NCBI GenBank assembly: GCA_030248295.1
Contig: JASANH010001344.1
Coordinates: 62,001 to 126,000 of the forward strand
Length of the DNA: 64,000 nucleotides
Reading direction: 5' to 3'
From: Mesodorylaimus sp. YZB2_4
Taxonomy: Eukaryota > Nematoda > Enoplea > Dorylaimida > Dorylaimidae
A model generated the notes under the pieces. That model saw nothing but the letters and a program-made list of their open reading frames with translations, was not told where the DNA came from and ran no database searches. Both the position numbers and the translations under genes were made by a program. Of the stretch, positions 48,239-61,100 are shown piece after piece (the first letter of the stretch is position 1; each line of letters starts with the position of its first letter).

Positions 48239-50263
48239 GGCTTACTTCAGATACAATTCTTCCTAGTAATTAGCAAAAAGGCGAACAATCGTTTCTCCCA
48301 CCGAAGAAAATAATTAAGCCTTTTTAGGTTACTCTTTGTTTCCATCGATCCTGTCCCTGGTTTTTAATAGTCCTTCATTCAGGTGAGGGTTTTGCTGTCC
48401 TTTCTTGCAAGGAATAATGAGGTTCGAAGGAGTGACGATATATTAAATTGAGGAGAATTTTGTAATTAAGACGCTGCAAGTCGATAGTTCATTTCAAATT
48501 GCAAGTATGCCGCGATTGCCAAGACCGCACGAAACAAAATGCCAATGATTGCTGACCCAATGATTGTTGTGACCTGAAAAGACACCGCTAACTCAAATTT
48601 CAACGTTCCATTCACTAAATATGGAGTTCGTTGTTTTGGACGGACAAACATCGCTCCGTTACAATCACGACAGAATCTTTGCCACTGTGAAAATTTGACA
48701 CTCTGTTGTTAACAATTTTCCTTTTCCACACTGCTCGTCTATTCACTCAAGAATTCACGGCAGAGCTAAATAATACAAGCAAGCGTGAAAGATGGACAGC
48801 TTGTCGTAGCTACAGGCGAGGCTCGATGATCTTGGCCAGTAGAATACCACACTCAGCAAACTGGTGACCAACACTTGCTCTGTTGTCAGGAAGTGACGCG
48901 TTGTCACGTGTGCCTGCTTTAGCTTGCTTCAGAGGACTGGTGAGTCGAGAAGAAAATGAAAATCGTTCAAGGATTTTTATTGTATTGTCATAAAATAATG
49001 GCTTAAAGGCTCGATTTGGTTGCGTAGATCGAAAAACAGAGAGAATATGAGGCAACTGCAGGTGGTTTTTAGGTCATTAAGACTACCCGGTGATCGAAAA
49101 GGGATGGTTGGGACGAATAATTTAGTTTTGTTGACGTAGAGGAGCGTGATTCTAGAAGATTGCCTGATCTGCTAAACACGGCAGGCACCTATTCAGCAAT
49201 CGCGAATGAAGCGGGGCACTCTAGGCATACGGTGGACGGGTAGTATGGGCGAGATGTAACAGCGGCAATTGGAGAAAAAATTAAAAAGTGTCCATCGTAC
49301 GAGTGGTTATCACAGCAGACAGGGGAAGACAGGGCCTGAAGGACGGGCTCTTATTGTCTATAACAAGCACGCTAGCCCCTTTGTTCTTTTTCATGCTCTC
49401 AAAGACTAGCTACGCGCCATTCCTCTTATTTGAGATCACGAAAGAAGGCACTGTCGTAAAATTCCTCATTCCGAACAACATCCCCGTGAAGGCGGAAAAT
49501 TAATTTGCTAATAAGGAAAGGAAGCGAGAGCACTATGCAGGTATAGCTGCCCTTAACTCTGACACATACAGTAGCTGATCGATACGCGGTGCACATAAGA
49601 GTAGCACCTCCTGCTGTTATTCTAATCCATCGTACTTTGATAATTTGGACCTGTGTTTACTTGGGGAGGGAGATTGTCGGAAAATTGGATTGTACGAGAT
49701 TTTTGACAAAATCTGAACCATACTAGGTACATATTAAAGAAAAAATTTATCTACAGCATTTAAAAATAACGTTCGGAAAAAATTAACTGACATTGACTTT
49801 ACTCCTGCTGGTCAAATTTGCGTACCATATTTTAGTACTGCGTGAACCCCACATTTCAGAAGGTTCCTTTGATCGATATCTCTTGAACAGATCGAAATTC
49901 CGCGAAATCTCATAGTAGGGTTCTCGGGTGCCATCTCTCCGCATGCAGGGGTCAAAAATCATCCAAAGTCCGTCAAACGGTGCTCAAATAACGCTGAAAA
50001 CCTTCCCGGTAGTACAGTATACAGACCTCGTTTGCAACGTAAAGAGCTATATTTTTGTAGAATCGCAAGACCTATCTTCTAGCACAGGCATCGTACAGTT
50101 GCTACTTGATATTACTGACAGGGTGACCAGCGGGGTGACCCGTTTCCACACTAATGCATTTCAGTCTAGTCCAATCCTTATGAGATTTCTTTCAGTTAAT
50201 AACTTTATGATGCAGCCTAATCAGCATTATTCTGCTTCTAGCAATGAGTCTTACAGTGAAGTC

Positions 50264-50500
50264 ACCTGAAAACCAACTGCACAGTCATCGATGGTATTTA
50301 CGGCTCGGTCAGATTGGCCTTGGTCATGGAGCAGGCGCACGTGGCCAACGCCACATTCAGTACGCACGACCGCCACTCTAAAAAGATCATCCCCAATCTT
50401 CTGGCCCTTTCCGATATCATTGGCAACTCGATTGAAGGCAATGGAATATGGATGCAGAGAACAATATAACAACGTCCCGTTGTCACAGGCAGATGACTCG
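50264..50500 (-). other. Unidentified open frame
   Basis: The minus strand is open with SLHPYSIAFNRVANDIG and RTECGVGHVRLLHDQG. The plus strand is also open here (HSKKIIPNLLALSDIIG). GC content is raised over the surroundings, suggesting a real or former exon. I do not recognise the family and cannot fix the strand. Confidence 0.25.
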
Positions 50501-50987
50501 ATGCTATGCTTGGTCTGGCCACACACTAATCAGGGCACTTACACGGCAGTAGACAGAAGAATACAGAATGACAATAAAACTGAAGTAAACATCCAGAATT
50601 CAGTATTCCAATAATTCTTTAGAACCTTGATATCCTACCTTCTGTCATCAGTAAACCTTCATGCTATGCAGCTGCAGTTCAGCTTTCTGGCACATTTTCC
50701 ACCTCTGATGCTTTGACTTTGATACAAGTGACACAGTGCGTTTTGCAATGCTTCGTGGCATGACAGTATAACAGGTAGAGGACAAGATATCATGACAGCC
50801 TTGATGACTTCCAGATAATGCAGTACAGTATCAACTGTGCTTGGACATGCGATTGAACTGATGAGCCCTCATTGCATTCATTGGTTCAGTGTTGTCTCAT
50901 TCTACTGGTACACTAAAGGCAACTGGTCAGCATCAACATCAAGCCGGATACCTGTGCTGTATTGTAGGCATTAACAAGGCACTCAGC

Positions 50988-51395
50988 GGCCGCGCTGGTG
51001 CAGCGGTTCGGCATTCGTCTCTCCGTATTGCTTGGGAGCGAGTGGCTGGGCTCGTCCCGGGTTCGATCCTCGGTGATGCAGGTCGGTTTGCGAGCCATAA
51101 ACCCTCGCTGACCTCGCACGCCAGGCCGTTGGTGACTCACCCAGTACCGTCGAGGTGCTCCGAGTGGAGAGACGGACGCCAAACGAGTAGACAGTCTCGG
51201 CTTTGAACCGACAAAGTTCAAAGCCCTTCCGCCATTGTCCGAGGAAGTCGGTGTCCTGTCCAGGATACCCTCGCGTGGAGGTGCTTCTAGTGGAGACACG
51301 CAGGGGGACGCTGCTATGGGCCGGTCCCCGCCTTGCTTATAAGGTTTAACTGCTGGCCGGCTGGAGGCAAAACGGGCTTCGGCCCACAAAAAAAA
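50988..51395 (+). mobile_element. SINE family A, full-length reference copy
   Basis: The head has an exact A box TGGTGCAGCGG (50996-51006) and B box GGTTCGATCC (51060-51069), spaced as in tRNA genes. The body runs through GGTCGGTTTGCGAGCC, GAGTGGAGAGACGGACGCC, GACAGTCTCGGC and a CCCTCGCGTGGAGGTGC block. The end is CTGCTGGCCGGCTGGAGGC, ACGGGCTTCGGCCC and an A-rich tail. A tRNA-derived SINE transcribed by RNA polymerase III is the best reading. Confidence 0.85.
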
Positions 51396-51529
51396 ATAAG
51401 GCAGTGTTCGGTATGTTGAAGTCGTTTGCAACTCTTGTGGTCACATTTGTGGATTCACTTGCAGTGTATGACCTGTTTGTCTTGATATCCCCACTGTGCC
51501 AAACGGCTTGGGAAGATCAATGCTTGACA

Positions 51530-51622
51530 ACTAATCGTAAATCATATCGTGGGTAATTGCTCCCACCCTCGAGTGCGCATAAGCCTTTGATGATGTGGTA
51601 AACATGAACATGAGAATTATCA
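51530..51622 (+). mobile_element. SINE family D, 3' part (plus)
   Basis: Has the block ACCCTCGAGTGCGCATAAG, then GATGTGGTAAACATGAACATG. The tRNA-like head is absent. Confidence 0.6.
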
Positions 51623-52122
51623 CCAAATGTTATTTCTGAATGGTCCATATCTTGCGGGCCATGTGAGAAATCAGGGACTTGCTCACAGCCCAGACTGTAT
51701 GCAAAGTTCAGTACTCTGGCCGGCCACTTGCAAACTGCCTAGGCTCTTTATAAAGGGCCCAGGTTATACGCGACATTATGGGTGCAGCAGTTAAAGTTAA
51801 GTGCTCGAAATGATGAACGTTTTGCGTGATTTGGACGTACTGGGGTTTTGTGCTCCCACAATATGGACGCATACAATAATGTTGTACAAGAAAATTACTT
51901 TTATTCCTGATCTAACCAGCTGTAATGCAGTTTGAAGGTCACGAAGGAACTCTATATCGACAGTTTCTACAGGAGAGGAAAAGCTAAGAAACATTTGAGA
52001 CACCGGGTACAGTACTTCAGGCGCACTGAAGAAACATCATTGCGCCGGCTTATACTGCTTTTGCGCATACTATACCGTACATGAACGATGGAAAAGAACA
52101 AAAATTGAGCGACAGCGTTATC

Positions 52123-52527
52123 AAGTCGAACTTTGAGAAACCAAAAATTGTAATATGCTCCTAGGTCCGAAAGAAAGCTCCGTGCCACATATTAAAGGCG
52201 TCTGGCAAACACGTCAGCAGTGGTCAGCGTCTAAAGTCCGGGAGCTTTGTGTGGCAAGGAAGCCAAGCGTTAAGGAAAACATGCAGAGTTTTTTCCAAAC
52301 TCAGTTTTTGGGTTCGGAGTTTCGAGTTCAAGCTCTCAACACTCTTGTTCGGGGTTTTTTCCTGAAGAAACCAAAAAACTCCAGCAGAATTGAAAAATTT
52401 CACTGTACTCTACTCCAAGCATTGACCACTGCTGACCAGTTGGCCAGACGCCCCTAATATTTCGCACAGAGCTTTCTTTTCGGAGCCTAGAACCTATTAC
52501 AATTTTTCGTTTTGCAAAGTTCGACTT
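52123..52527. mobile_element. Foldback MITE with inverted ends of about 110 bp
   Basis: The left arm starts AAGTCGAACTTTG and continues with AAAAATTGTAATA, GAAAGCTC, GGCGTCTGGC and GTCAGCAGTGGTCA. The right arm gives the same blocks in reverse complement, ending in CAAAGTTCGACTT. About 190 bp lie between. No coding frame inside seems real. Confidence 0.8.
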
Positions 52528-54184
52528 AACGGTTGGCGATGTTCCCTTGTCAGTGTGTGTACGCTGTTGCCATAGTGCTAATGATGGCTTCGCTTTGCAG
52601 CTGTCCATGCTTTCTTTGCATTCATAGTTACAATTGATCGTTGTGACCACAAAGTAGTACCCCAAATTCTGCTGTACTTGGCAACATGGTCTATAAAGAA
52701 CGAGCAGTCATATTATCAAACTGGAAAACTTGGATACTAGGCAGAAATATACGAGTAAAACCAGTTATGAGTGGCTTATTTTAGTTTCCAGGCTCGCTAA
52801 AAACTAGCATTGAGTCGATGTACAGTTTTAAAAAAGCACTTGTAATCTACGTATGATCCTGTATTCGAGGTGAATGCTGACACGATGCGGATACATATTC
52901 AAAATGGTGGAAGAGCGTCATTGATCAGTTTACCATCAGCGCCCATCCCATCTGAAAATGTCTGTAACAGAAATTTACTGAATTATTAACAGTACATATT
53001 ATAGCTAGCGGTGATCACGTGCAAACTGCACCTGGTAATCCCAATCGCGCCAAGGGTAGGCCAATATTTGTATATTTAGGCCTTGCCTACAAATGAACCA
53101 AATATATATTTGATGGAATCAGTCGACCATCGTCTTTGCCCATTAACTGTATCACTGAAACCTCTTCGGGTACTTTCGGTGCCTGCCATGGACATGCGTT
53201 GATTATTTTCCCTGTATCTGTGAAATTGATTGTTCACTGTTGCTATGGCGCCTTGTCATCTGCTGACAGTGAGAGTTACCATTTCCTTATTAAGTCCTGG
53301 AAAGAGTACCCTCTTCGTGATGTGCTTGTAACAGTCACCGTTCCTTTGATCTGATTGAACTGACCCTTTTGTCACGCGCGCCCTCACTGGCTCGTGTTTT
53401 TTGTGGCAGATGAGAGGCTAGCACCTGAGGTCACCTTGCATTTATGATTACAGTCCAATTCTCTCCCCTTTCATCGTGGCTAGCCAGTGGCCTGGGACAG
53501 AGCACAATGGACTGCTGGTCGACAATGAACCCGGCAGTGAAAGTGGACTCTGTGCTGACTAGACGGACAAGAAAGGACGAGACCGCCCTGAAGTTCAATG
53601 ATGATGGAGAAATGAAAGGGGCACTTTTTCCTCATTTATGCCCCACTGACTATCGGTCGACCAACTCTTCATCGAATCGCCTTTTTTGTTGCCGCCTGAC
53701 TTGGGCAGGTGGAAATGGTACCCGCCTAGTGAACATACATTTTCCATTTTTCTAAAGAAGTGAAAAACGGATCGGATGTTGGATTGGTGGCGACTTGACC
53801 AGGAAACGCATCAAGTGTGGAAATGGTGCATATTCTCATTTTTCTTCAATAACAATCATAATGGAATGTTCGAATAGCGATGAGGAGAGTGGTCGAAGGA
53901 GACGGCAGGAGAGAAGAAGAGAAGGCGGAGATCGAAGGTAGGTTCTATCTCTTTCCCATTCACCGCATAGTGCGGGCTACGGACCGAGGACATACATTGG
54001 ATTTCCTGCGATTTGTTTTGTCGGCGGTGTGAAAAGTTTTAAAAGAGGCGAAGAGCGCGAGGTAGAAGACAGCTGTTCATACTGGCTGGGGACGGAGAGG
54101 ACAAGGTGGCTGGTTGGTGATTTGTAACAGCATTAACCTGGTTGAGTGAGAAGGACTGGCTTCTGGTTGACCGTGAGAGAAAGC

Positions 54185-57100
54185 ATGGCCAAAAGCTTAT
54201 TCGGACTGGCAGTAATTGGAATCTGGATTTTGCGTGGTAAAGGTAAGATGAATTGTTTAAGCCTACAGATGCGTCGAAAAATCAATGAACGGCCACTTTC
54301 GGTCACTGACCACACCTGGCCAGACGACAGTACAGTACTAGCGCAAACATTTGCCAAATGTGTTCTTTGGCTATCTGCTACAACTCTCTTTTTGCCCCAC
54401 TATCAAATTCACCGTCGCACTTTGGGCAGCTTCCTTGTTAGATGCCGCCAACGGTTGCAACATCAGTTTGAAAATGTGTAAGCATTGACCGAAGTCACAG
54501 TATCAGATTGTATTGGAAACAGCTTTGTCAAATAAGGGATTAATATGAAGCAATTTTGAAACCTACAAATGTGTACTGCTTTTTGAAAAGTCATTCCCTT
54601 CGAGAGGTTACAGCTAGCGGGGAATAAAATCAGATGCTTGATGCAACAGTTTTAGATAAACTACTCCTGACTACCTGACATAGGCTTCTTTCCTGCTAAC
54701 TCTTTTTGTGTCCTATACGAGTCAGTCCGTGCGACCTTTGAAAATTCAATAAAACTACTGGTGTCTCCCTTAAGAGACCTCGAACGGTTAGCCCCACCAG
54801 CATCGTTATCACTCCGTTACGTTACGTTATCACTCGTTATCACCCACAGCCAGTCCGGTTATAAGAAGGGACTCACGCAACAGTCGTCATTGGAGCTACC
54901 TCAACCTTTAACCACGGGCTTGTATCAGAGAAGCCCACTGCTTACAAAGCTTGAACTAGTTGTTTGTGTCCGGGTGGTGTTTGTTATCCATAGACCCCTT
55001 AGGTCGCTGAGTGCCAAGTGGTGTATGGATAAGGACTAAATGTAAATGCGAGTGAGCTAAGTGCTTTAGCTTTGGTAAAATATGACTTTCATATCATCAG
55101 GCTTAATAAATTATCTTTAGTTGTCTCTTATCATTAAGGGAATTCATGCTTTCTGACATCGAATGTCAAATCTCCAATGTTTAGAGTCGACTGCTGAAGT
55201 AGCAAGTGTGCAGCACCTTCCCGTCCCGTTAAATGTGCGCGTTGGACGATTCTTCGCCAATGGAATGGAAGTATTATGGGATTACGCTTACGCGAATGGG
55301 CTGAGGAGCGAGGGTAAGCATGGGCAGAACACAGCATTCTCGAGCAAACCCTCAAGCCATGAGCACGCGCGGAGGCACAGCGAAGCTACCATGCATCGCG
55401 GTCCACCAGACTCTCTCAGAGGCTAAGGGTATATCCGAACAGGCTAGATTTGCATGTCATGGAAGAGGTGAGCATTCACAATTAGTTTGGTAGGAGCAGA
55501 GTAGACAAGTTAGCAACTTTTGGGCCTCACAGTTTTTCAGCGCCAAAGAAAACGCCTGAAGGTTACCCGTACATCACGAAGGGCGCGTATCAGCCATAAA
55601 ATTAGGCACAAACTTCCAAACACACTTGCACTATAGGCTGGTCATGATCAAGCTCCAATCCTTTTAGACATCCAGTTCGCAGTGGAATACAAGCGCGCTA
55701 ACGAATCGACTTGGTCGACACGTCTGATACAAAATGGGACAAAAATGTTTATCACGCCTTTGCAAAAATCAGCTTGGTATCAAGCTCGGATAAAAGCTAA
55801 AAAACGAGGCGATGACAATGCCGCTGTGGAATCCGAATGGACGCCTGTATTCCTATTCTCCATGCCGAGTGATAAGAGTAAGTAAGGTTGGTGGAAATGG
55901 TTGCAACCCAGGAAGGAATCTCCGTGGTTATTATCATACACGATAAGGTGAGCACAATAATGGAAAGAGGCCGACTAAATGTGTCTGACAGGAGACACAT
56001 TTAGACTAAACACTGGAGCATATATCAGCTTTTACCTATCAACGCTGCCAGCACTAGATAGAAATAATGTCTTATCTGTGATAAGGGCATAAAAAGATCT
56101 TGGCATTGATTGTGCTGGCGTATTGTCAAGAAGGCTCGTACAAGAGATCGGGTGCGCGGTAAATTTTGGTGATAAGAGTGGTACGGCTATGGTGTCTGAG
56201 GTTTGCGCACACTGGTCATAGTAATAACTCACGATCAGATATTACTGAAAACTACATGGACGTAAAAATTTAGCGTCACATTATGTGAATCACTAATGTT
56301 CTAGTAGTATCAGGGAAATGATAAGAATCAGTGATAACATTTTTTATGCACTTAGATCTGGTTTCAAATATTTCGACACCTCACGACGTTGCCGCGTCCT
56401 TGCTCTCGCCAACATCCGTGCATCTACGCTGGACAAGTTTAGATCAGCCTGTGACAGCTGACGATGGTAAGCTTCACTGCGGGTACTGTACATTTTTCTG
56501 CAGTACTGTGTTAAGTTATGCCGAAGTCCTAATGAATCACTAAAAATAACTCACATCTAATACATATTTATCAACATCATGTCAACAGCTCTCACATCTG
56601 CCGCGCTGTTCGATGCTGAACCACCCTATCTAGAGCATATACAGCTTCACACGATGCACTGCCGCACTCTTTGCAGACAGATATTTTCTGGTCGACGTGG
56701 AGGCGAAAAATGACTTGACTGGTGATTATGAGCGATCGAGGCAAATTCGTGTGAAATCTAGCAGCTTCATTTTGGATCAACTGCAATTGGGCACCGCTTA
56801 TCGATTTCGCGTACTCACGCACTCTGGATCCAGAGAATCGCAGCCCACTGATTGGATTGTGTTGAGGATGCCAACTGGTGGGTATCACTGTGGGTGGCTG
56901 GCAGAGAATACGAGGATGGACATTAAGCAAGGTGGCTTGTGTTCAGTGCAGTACAGTGACCAACTTTATCAAATCCTTGGGGCGACTGGCGGTTAGCTTG
57001 TACAAGAGGGATCCACTTGACACTGGCCCCGCATTAGCGTCAGCTCTATCCGTTCAGCACTTGCCTACTGATTTCCTTTCAACGCGAGGCAGCATACAGT

Positions 57101-60100
57101 GGTTGGCACGCTGGAACAGATCCCCAAAGGCGCGGGTTCCAACACTCCAAATTAAATGAATTTGATCGAGCACCAGGCATTTGATTTTTTTATAAGCTTT
57201 TTTCCACTTTTTAGAAGCTGAAACTTATTCCCTTGCAAATCTGCGTTTCACATATTCGGACGAGACTCCTGGTTTGGTCAACTTGACTTGGACAGTTCCT
57301 GATCGCATGAAAGATCATATTTTTGGTAAGCCAATACTTTTTTTGAATATAATACACCCATAGCGGTGAAGTGGTTGTGGTGATGGTGGTATAAGCCTTA
57401 GGCTGACTGGGAAATCTCAGTGTTTATAAGCCCTAACTGGCATCCTACAGAATAAGGTAAGCCCGTTGTTGTGCTTAAACGGTGCAGCAGCCGCTCGTGC
57501 TTGTGGGATGCAGTTGCTGTGTGTACTGTAGGCGATACATCAGTGGGAGTGCCTATTTTGCCCGGACTCTCATGAGGGCATGCCTGCAGGTTAGAAATTA
57601 TCCTGCATGTGCAGGGTCTAGAATCCTGGCTGTCCACAAATAAGGACATAATCAGTCTATAACCCGTCTGAAATCCTATTCCTTGGGGACTATAAAAGGG
57701 AATTACATTGTTATTGTCTTCCTGCATCTCTCTTGACGTTGACCACAGGTTACGTGCTCTGGTTCTCGACCAATCGCGATACCGACTTGTGGTCTCAACA
57801 GTACTTTCCCGGCAATGAACCAGCTGCTACACTTTATAATCTGGCACCGAATAGCACCTACTATTTGACTATTGAAACTCAGCTGGCTGGTGGACGAAAG
57901 ACCGAATCGAGCGTGTTTCAGTTCAAGACTCCCCCAGGTATGGTGGTGTGGTGTATTTAAAGACGGTGTTAGCAGAAACCCAATCTAGCGGCCGCGGTGG
58001 TGCAGCTGTTCGCCATTTGTCTCTCCGTGAGGGCACCTTGAGGTGCTCCGAGTGGATAGACGGAAGCCAAACGAGGAGACAGTCTCGGCTGTTGAATACC
58101 AATAGCAGCCTACCCGCCATCGTCCGAGGAAGTCGGTGTCAAGTCCAGGATGCCCTCGCGTCGAGGTGCCCCGAGTGGAGACACGCAGAGGGACGCAGCT
58201 GTGTATGCCGGTCCCCGCACAGCCTCGCTTAGAAGGTTTGACTGCTGGCCGGCTACAGGCGAAAACGGGCTTTGGCCAACAAAAAATTTAAAAAACTTTA
58301 AGCAACGAATTGGAACATGAAATCCTGGCCCACCCTGGGGTCAAATAGGACTAGCCAGATGATGCTGCAAGCGACAGGAACGATCCCACGCAGTTCAAGA
58401 CACTTTGCCCCGCTGAGCATGTTCATTTTAGTCAACCCAATCGACAGTGTGGATGTGATGTATTCGAAAAATTTAAGTACAGTTCGATTGCAGTGGAAGT
58501 TGAAATCGTTCGTGGATCCAAGCTCTATCTTGGGTAAAGTGCACTTTATCATTTTGACACTTACTATATGGGTGAATGATCTCAGGGTACGAGCTGTACT
58601 TTAGCGAAGACTACAACGCTCCTGAAAGCCAGTGGAGACGACTAGGGAGCCGAGAGACTGTCTTCGAGATGCAGGTGGGTTGGGTGGGTTCGACCGCGAC
58701 CTTGCACGCTGTGCACAAGTGTACACTCCCTTGGTGTGTGAAGTGGCCTTTAGATGCAAAGCACCAAACAGATATAATTTTTGTCCAAAAGTCGACTCTT
58801 GTCGGTGCAAGATCAAGTCAGCATGATATGCGCAAGAAATAAGTATTTCTCATAGTTCATGTCATGTTTCTTCAATTTTAGAATTTGCGTCTGGGGACGC
58901 GATATTATGTAAAGTTTCGTGTACTCAACAAAGACGGATCAGTAATTCCGATTCCTACAATTTATCACTTTGCAACTATGAGTGAGTATTGAATGAGATT
59001 AGACAGAAGAAAATTACGCATTTTGCAAAATGGGACTCGCTTATAACCAAAATGAAATCTCAAAAGAGCAGTCCATGATAATAGTAAATTTGATGTATCA
59101 CCGAAACATCACAGTGTAAAAGCCGATTCTAGGCTGGAAATGTGAGTACCGTTTTCCTAGGTGATCAGTCCTCCATGAAAGACCATTCCATCACGCTGAC
59201 CTATCAACGCGTTAGTCCTGGAATGGTGAAAATCCGCTGGGAATTTCCAGTCGAAGTTGAAGCAAAATTGGTGACGGGTAAGTGGGGCGGGGGGGGGGGG
59301 GAGTCGGGAAAAATGTTTGGAGATGTGGGTCTGTTGCTACGGGTAATGTGAAGGTAGTGACTTGTCAGACTGGACTCCGCCTTATCAGTGCCGTAACATT
59401 GCCGAGAAGCGGAGGTGCGGTTGCGGACGGTCAATAAATTGTCGGCGGCCTCTTTATCTCAAGATTGTCATTGAAATCCGACAGTGCCTTCCTATCCATC
59501 AAGGACTCTTCTTTCGATCGGCTTCAATACTGTGGTGATTCCATTTTTTGAATTAGGGTCCTCATGCCATTTATATTTATGTGCTGTGCCGCCCCCCTGA
59601 AATGTCTTTCTGTCACCAAATCTGCATCGTAGCTTTTTTCAGCTACTACATATCTTACCATGCTTTGTCTGCCTTCGCCCTGTCACCAGCTCACCCCTGC
59701 CGTGGTGGATGGTTAAGCGCCTTCAATGGCGCTATCGATAACAATCGTTTGCTCGTTTTCAGAATCGTTGGTGCTCTACACCAACGAGCCGAACAGACCC
59801 GACGTGCAATGGATGAAGATCATGGTTCCTGGCGATCGGCGCGAGATCACTTTGACGGGCATCATGCCGCAGACTCCCTACTACGTCAAGGTACTGCCAC
59901 GTGTCCAAGGCTCCACCATGGACATGGGCACGAATGGGCCAGCCAATGAACCGAGTGTATTTTATTTGAATCCTGTCGGAGAGATCGACACGAATGTGAC
60001 ATCCGAGATCATCGTGGCTACTCGGATCAGTGATCAGAGACCGGTCGATACTGATAGTGCTGTGGACGGAAGTGATTTGCAGGTACGAATGCATATCCAT

Positions 60101-60501
60101 TCTACACTATTACGAGATCAGCAAACCAGAGTAGACTGCAACAGGAGAAATTGGAAAAACGAGACAGGATAAAAATGGATGCCAAAGTGCGCGCGGTGGC
60201 TGTCCTTGAAGGACAGGACTGTATGGTGACAGTCCTGTTTCTCTTAGTCTTTATCTTTCATCCACCATGACCCAACTAGTCGCTTTTTCAGGCTTACTGC
60301 ATGAAAAGATGCCGGCGCCAACCTGCTGACATCAACACTGAACCAATTGACGATGATCGCAAATCGAAGAGGCAGTCAAACTTGGAACAAGGATGTGCTG
60401 CCAATGAGCAGTGCATCGTGGTCGATCAAGGAGCCACCATCGGCTATTGCATGCCCTCCAATATGGTGAATGCACTAAGAAATACATCTTTGAATAATTA
60501 G
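54185..60501 (+). CDS. Secreted protein with five fibronectin type III domains
   Basis: Thirteen exons: 54185-54242 (or to 54236), 55185-55313, 55668-55877, 56356-56466, 56677-56877, 57215-57325, 57749-57937, 58432-58533, 58586-58674, 58882-58981, 59161-59277, 59763-60082, 60292-60501; phases agree, about 648 aa. Exon 1 encodes a signal peptide (SLFGLAVIGIWIL). Five FN3 modules follow, each with the Trp of strand B (for example HLRWTS, LTWTVP, LQWKLK) and the Tyr of strand F (YRFRVL, YYLTIE, YYVKFR, YYVKVL). The C-terminus is a basic, five-Cys tail containing YCMKRCRRQ and EQCIVVDQ, with KSKRQS as a possible furin site. There is no membrane helix after the signal, so it is likely secreted into matrix. 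Partners are unknown. More 5' exons could be missed in intron 1 (about 940 bp). Confidence 0.86.
55975..56004. repeat. Perfect hairpin in FN3 gene intron 3
   Basis: Arms CTAAATGTGTC (55975-55985) and its exact complement (55994-56004), with an 8-base loop. Confidence 0.8.
57987..58295 (+). mobile_element. SINE family A copy in FN3 gene intron 7
   Basis: Starts GCGGCCGCGGTGGTGCAGC with the A box, but the B box and following section are deleted; it jumps to GAGGTGCTCCGAGTGG. The rest is intact up to ACGGGCTTTGGCC and the A-rich tail. It lies in sense orientation in intron 57938-58431. Confidence 0.8.
60200..60237. repeat. Two overlapping hairpins in the last FN3 intron
   Basis: CTGTCCTT/AAGGACAG (60200-60216) is followed, sharing three bases, by CAGGACTGT/ACAGTCCTG (60214-60237). 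The same 8-base word and its complement are used three times. The intron is 60083-60291. Confidence 0.75.
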
Positions 60502-60719
60502 CTCATCAAAATTATGATAAATATCTCAAATTATCAAATTATTGAGTTGATTTTTGCAAAATTCTAACTTTTGAACTGTCGCTTTCTTTCCTATCAATAA
60601 GAAAAATATGATGTGGTGTAAAAGTACAGTGATGCAAGGTTATGGTATGCATGGATTTTTATAAATTTTTACCATGAAGATTTGTTTTAAAACTACAGTG
60701 AAGGATTTTAGATTTTTCA

Positions 60720-61100
60720 GTCCAGTCCAGGCGTCCAGTCCAGGATGTCCTTGAAGGAGGTGCTTCCAGTGGAAACTCCAGAGGGAAGTAGCTAGAGCTG
60801 GTCACCTCACGTCCTCGCTTATCATAACGTAACCCTCGTGCGGGGTGGGCGATGGCGTGGGGGAGAGTGATCGAGATTTTCCCCTGTCTGGAAGACGTCA
60901 ACCTCTCGGGTTGATATTTCAGCCGTAGGTTCAGTCGCAAGACTTGCCTACTCCTGTCCAGTCGGAGTTTTTGTCCCGTCAAGTTCAGTCGGCCATCTGC
61001 CTCCTACGCCTGCCAGGCTTGGTTACATGACTGCTGGCCGGCTACAGGCAAAACGGGTTGGAAGTCCTGAGGGGAACTGGGGGAAACCACAAAAAACTTT
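60720..61100 (+). mobile_element. SINE 3' end holding a family C copy
   Basis: SINE body sequence (GTCCAGGATGTCC, GAGGTGCTTCCAGTGG, GAGCTGGTCACCTCAC) is interrupted after CTCGCTTATCATAACG by family C (about 60827-61020: GTAACCCTCGTGCGGG to GCCAGGCTTGGTTACATG). It then resumes with ACTGCTGGCCGGCTACAGG, ACGGGTTGG and an A-rich tail. Family C could thus be an insertion into the SINE, or part of a longer SINE subfamily. Confidence 0.65.

Larger units (their letters stand above)
48239..54184. other. Region between GPCR copy B and the FN3 gene
   Basis: No certain gene. Possible exons: a short minus-strand frame at 48466-48575 behind a TTTTCAG acceptor, encoding a hydrophobic helix (IIGSAIIGILF), and an unidentified frame near 50264-50500. 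Repeats: SINE A (50988-51395), SINE D (51530-51622) and an inverted-repeat element (52123-52527). A short Arg-rich frame begins at the ATG near 53864 and could be an upstream exon of an unknown gene. Confidence 0.45.
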
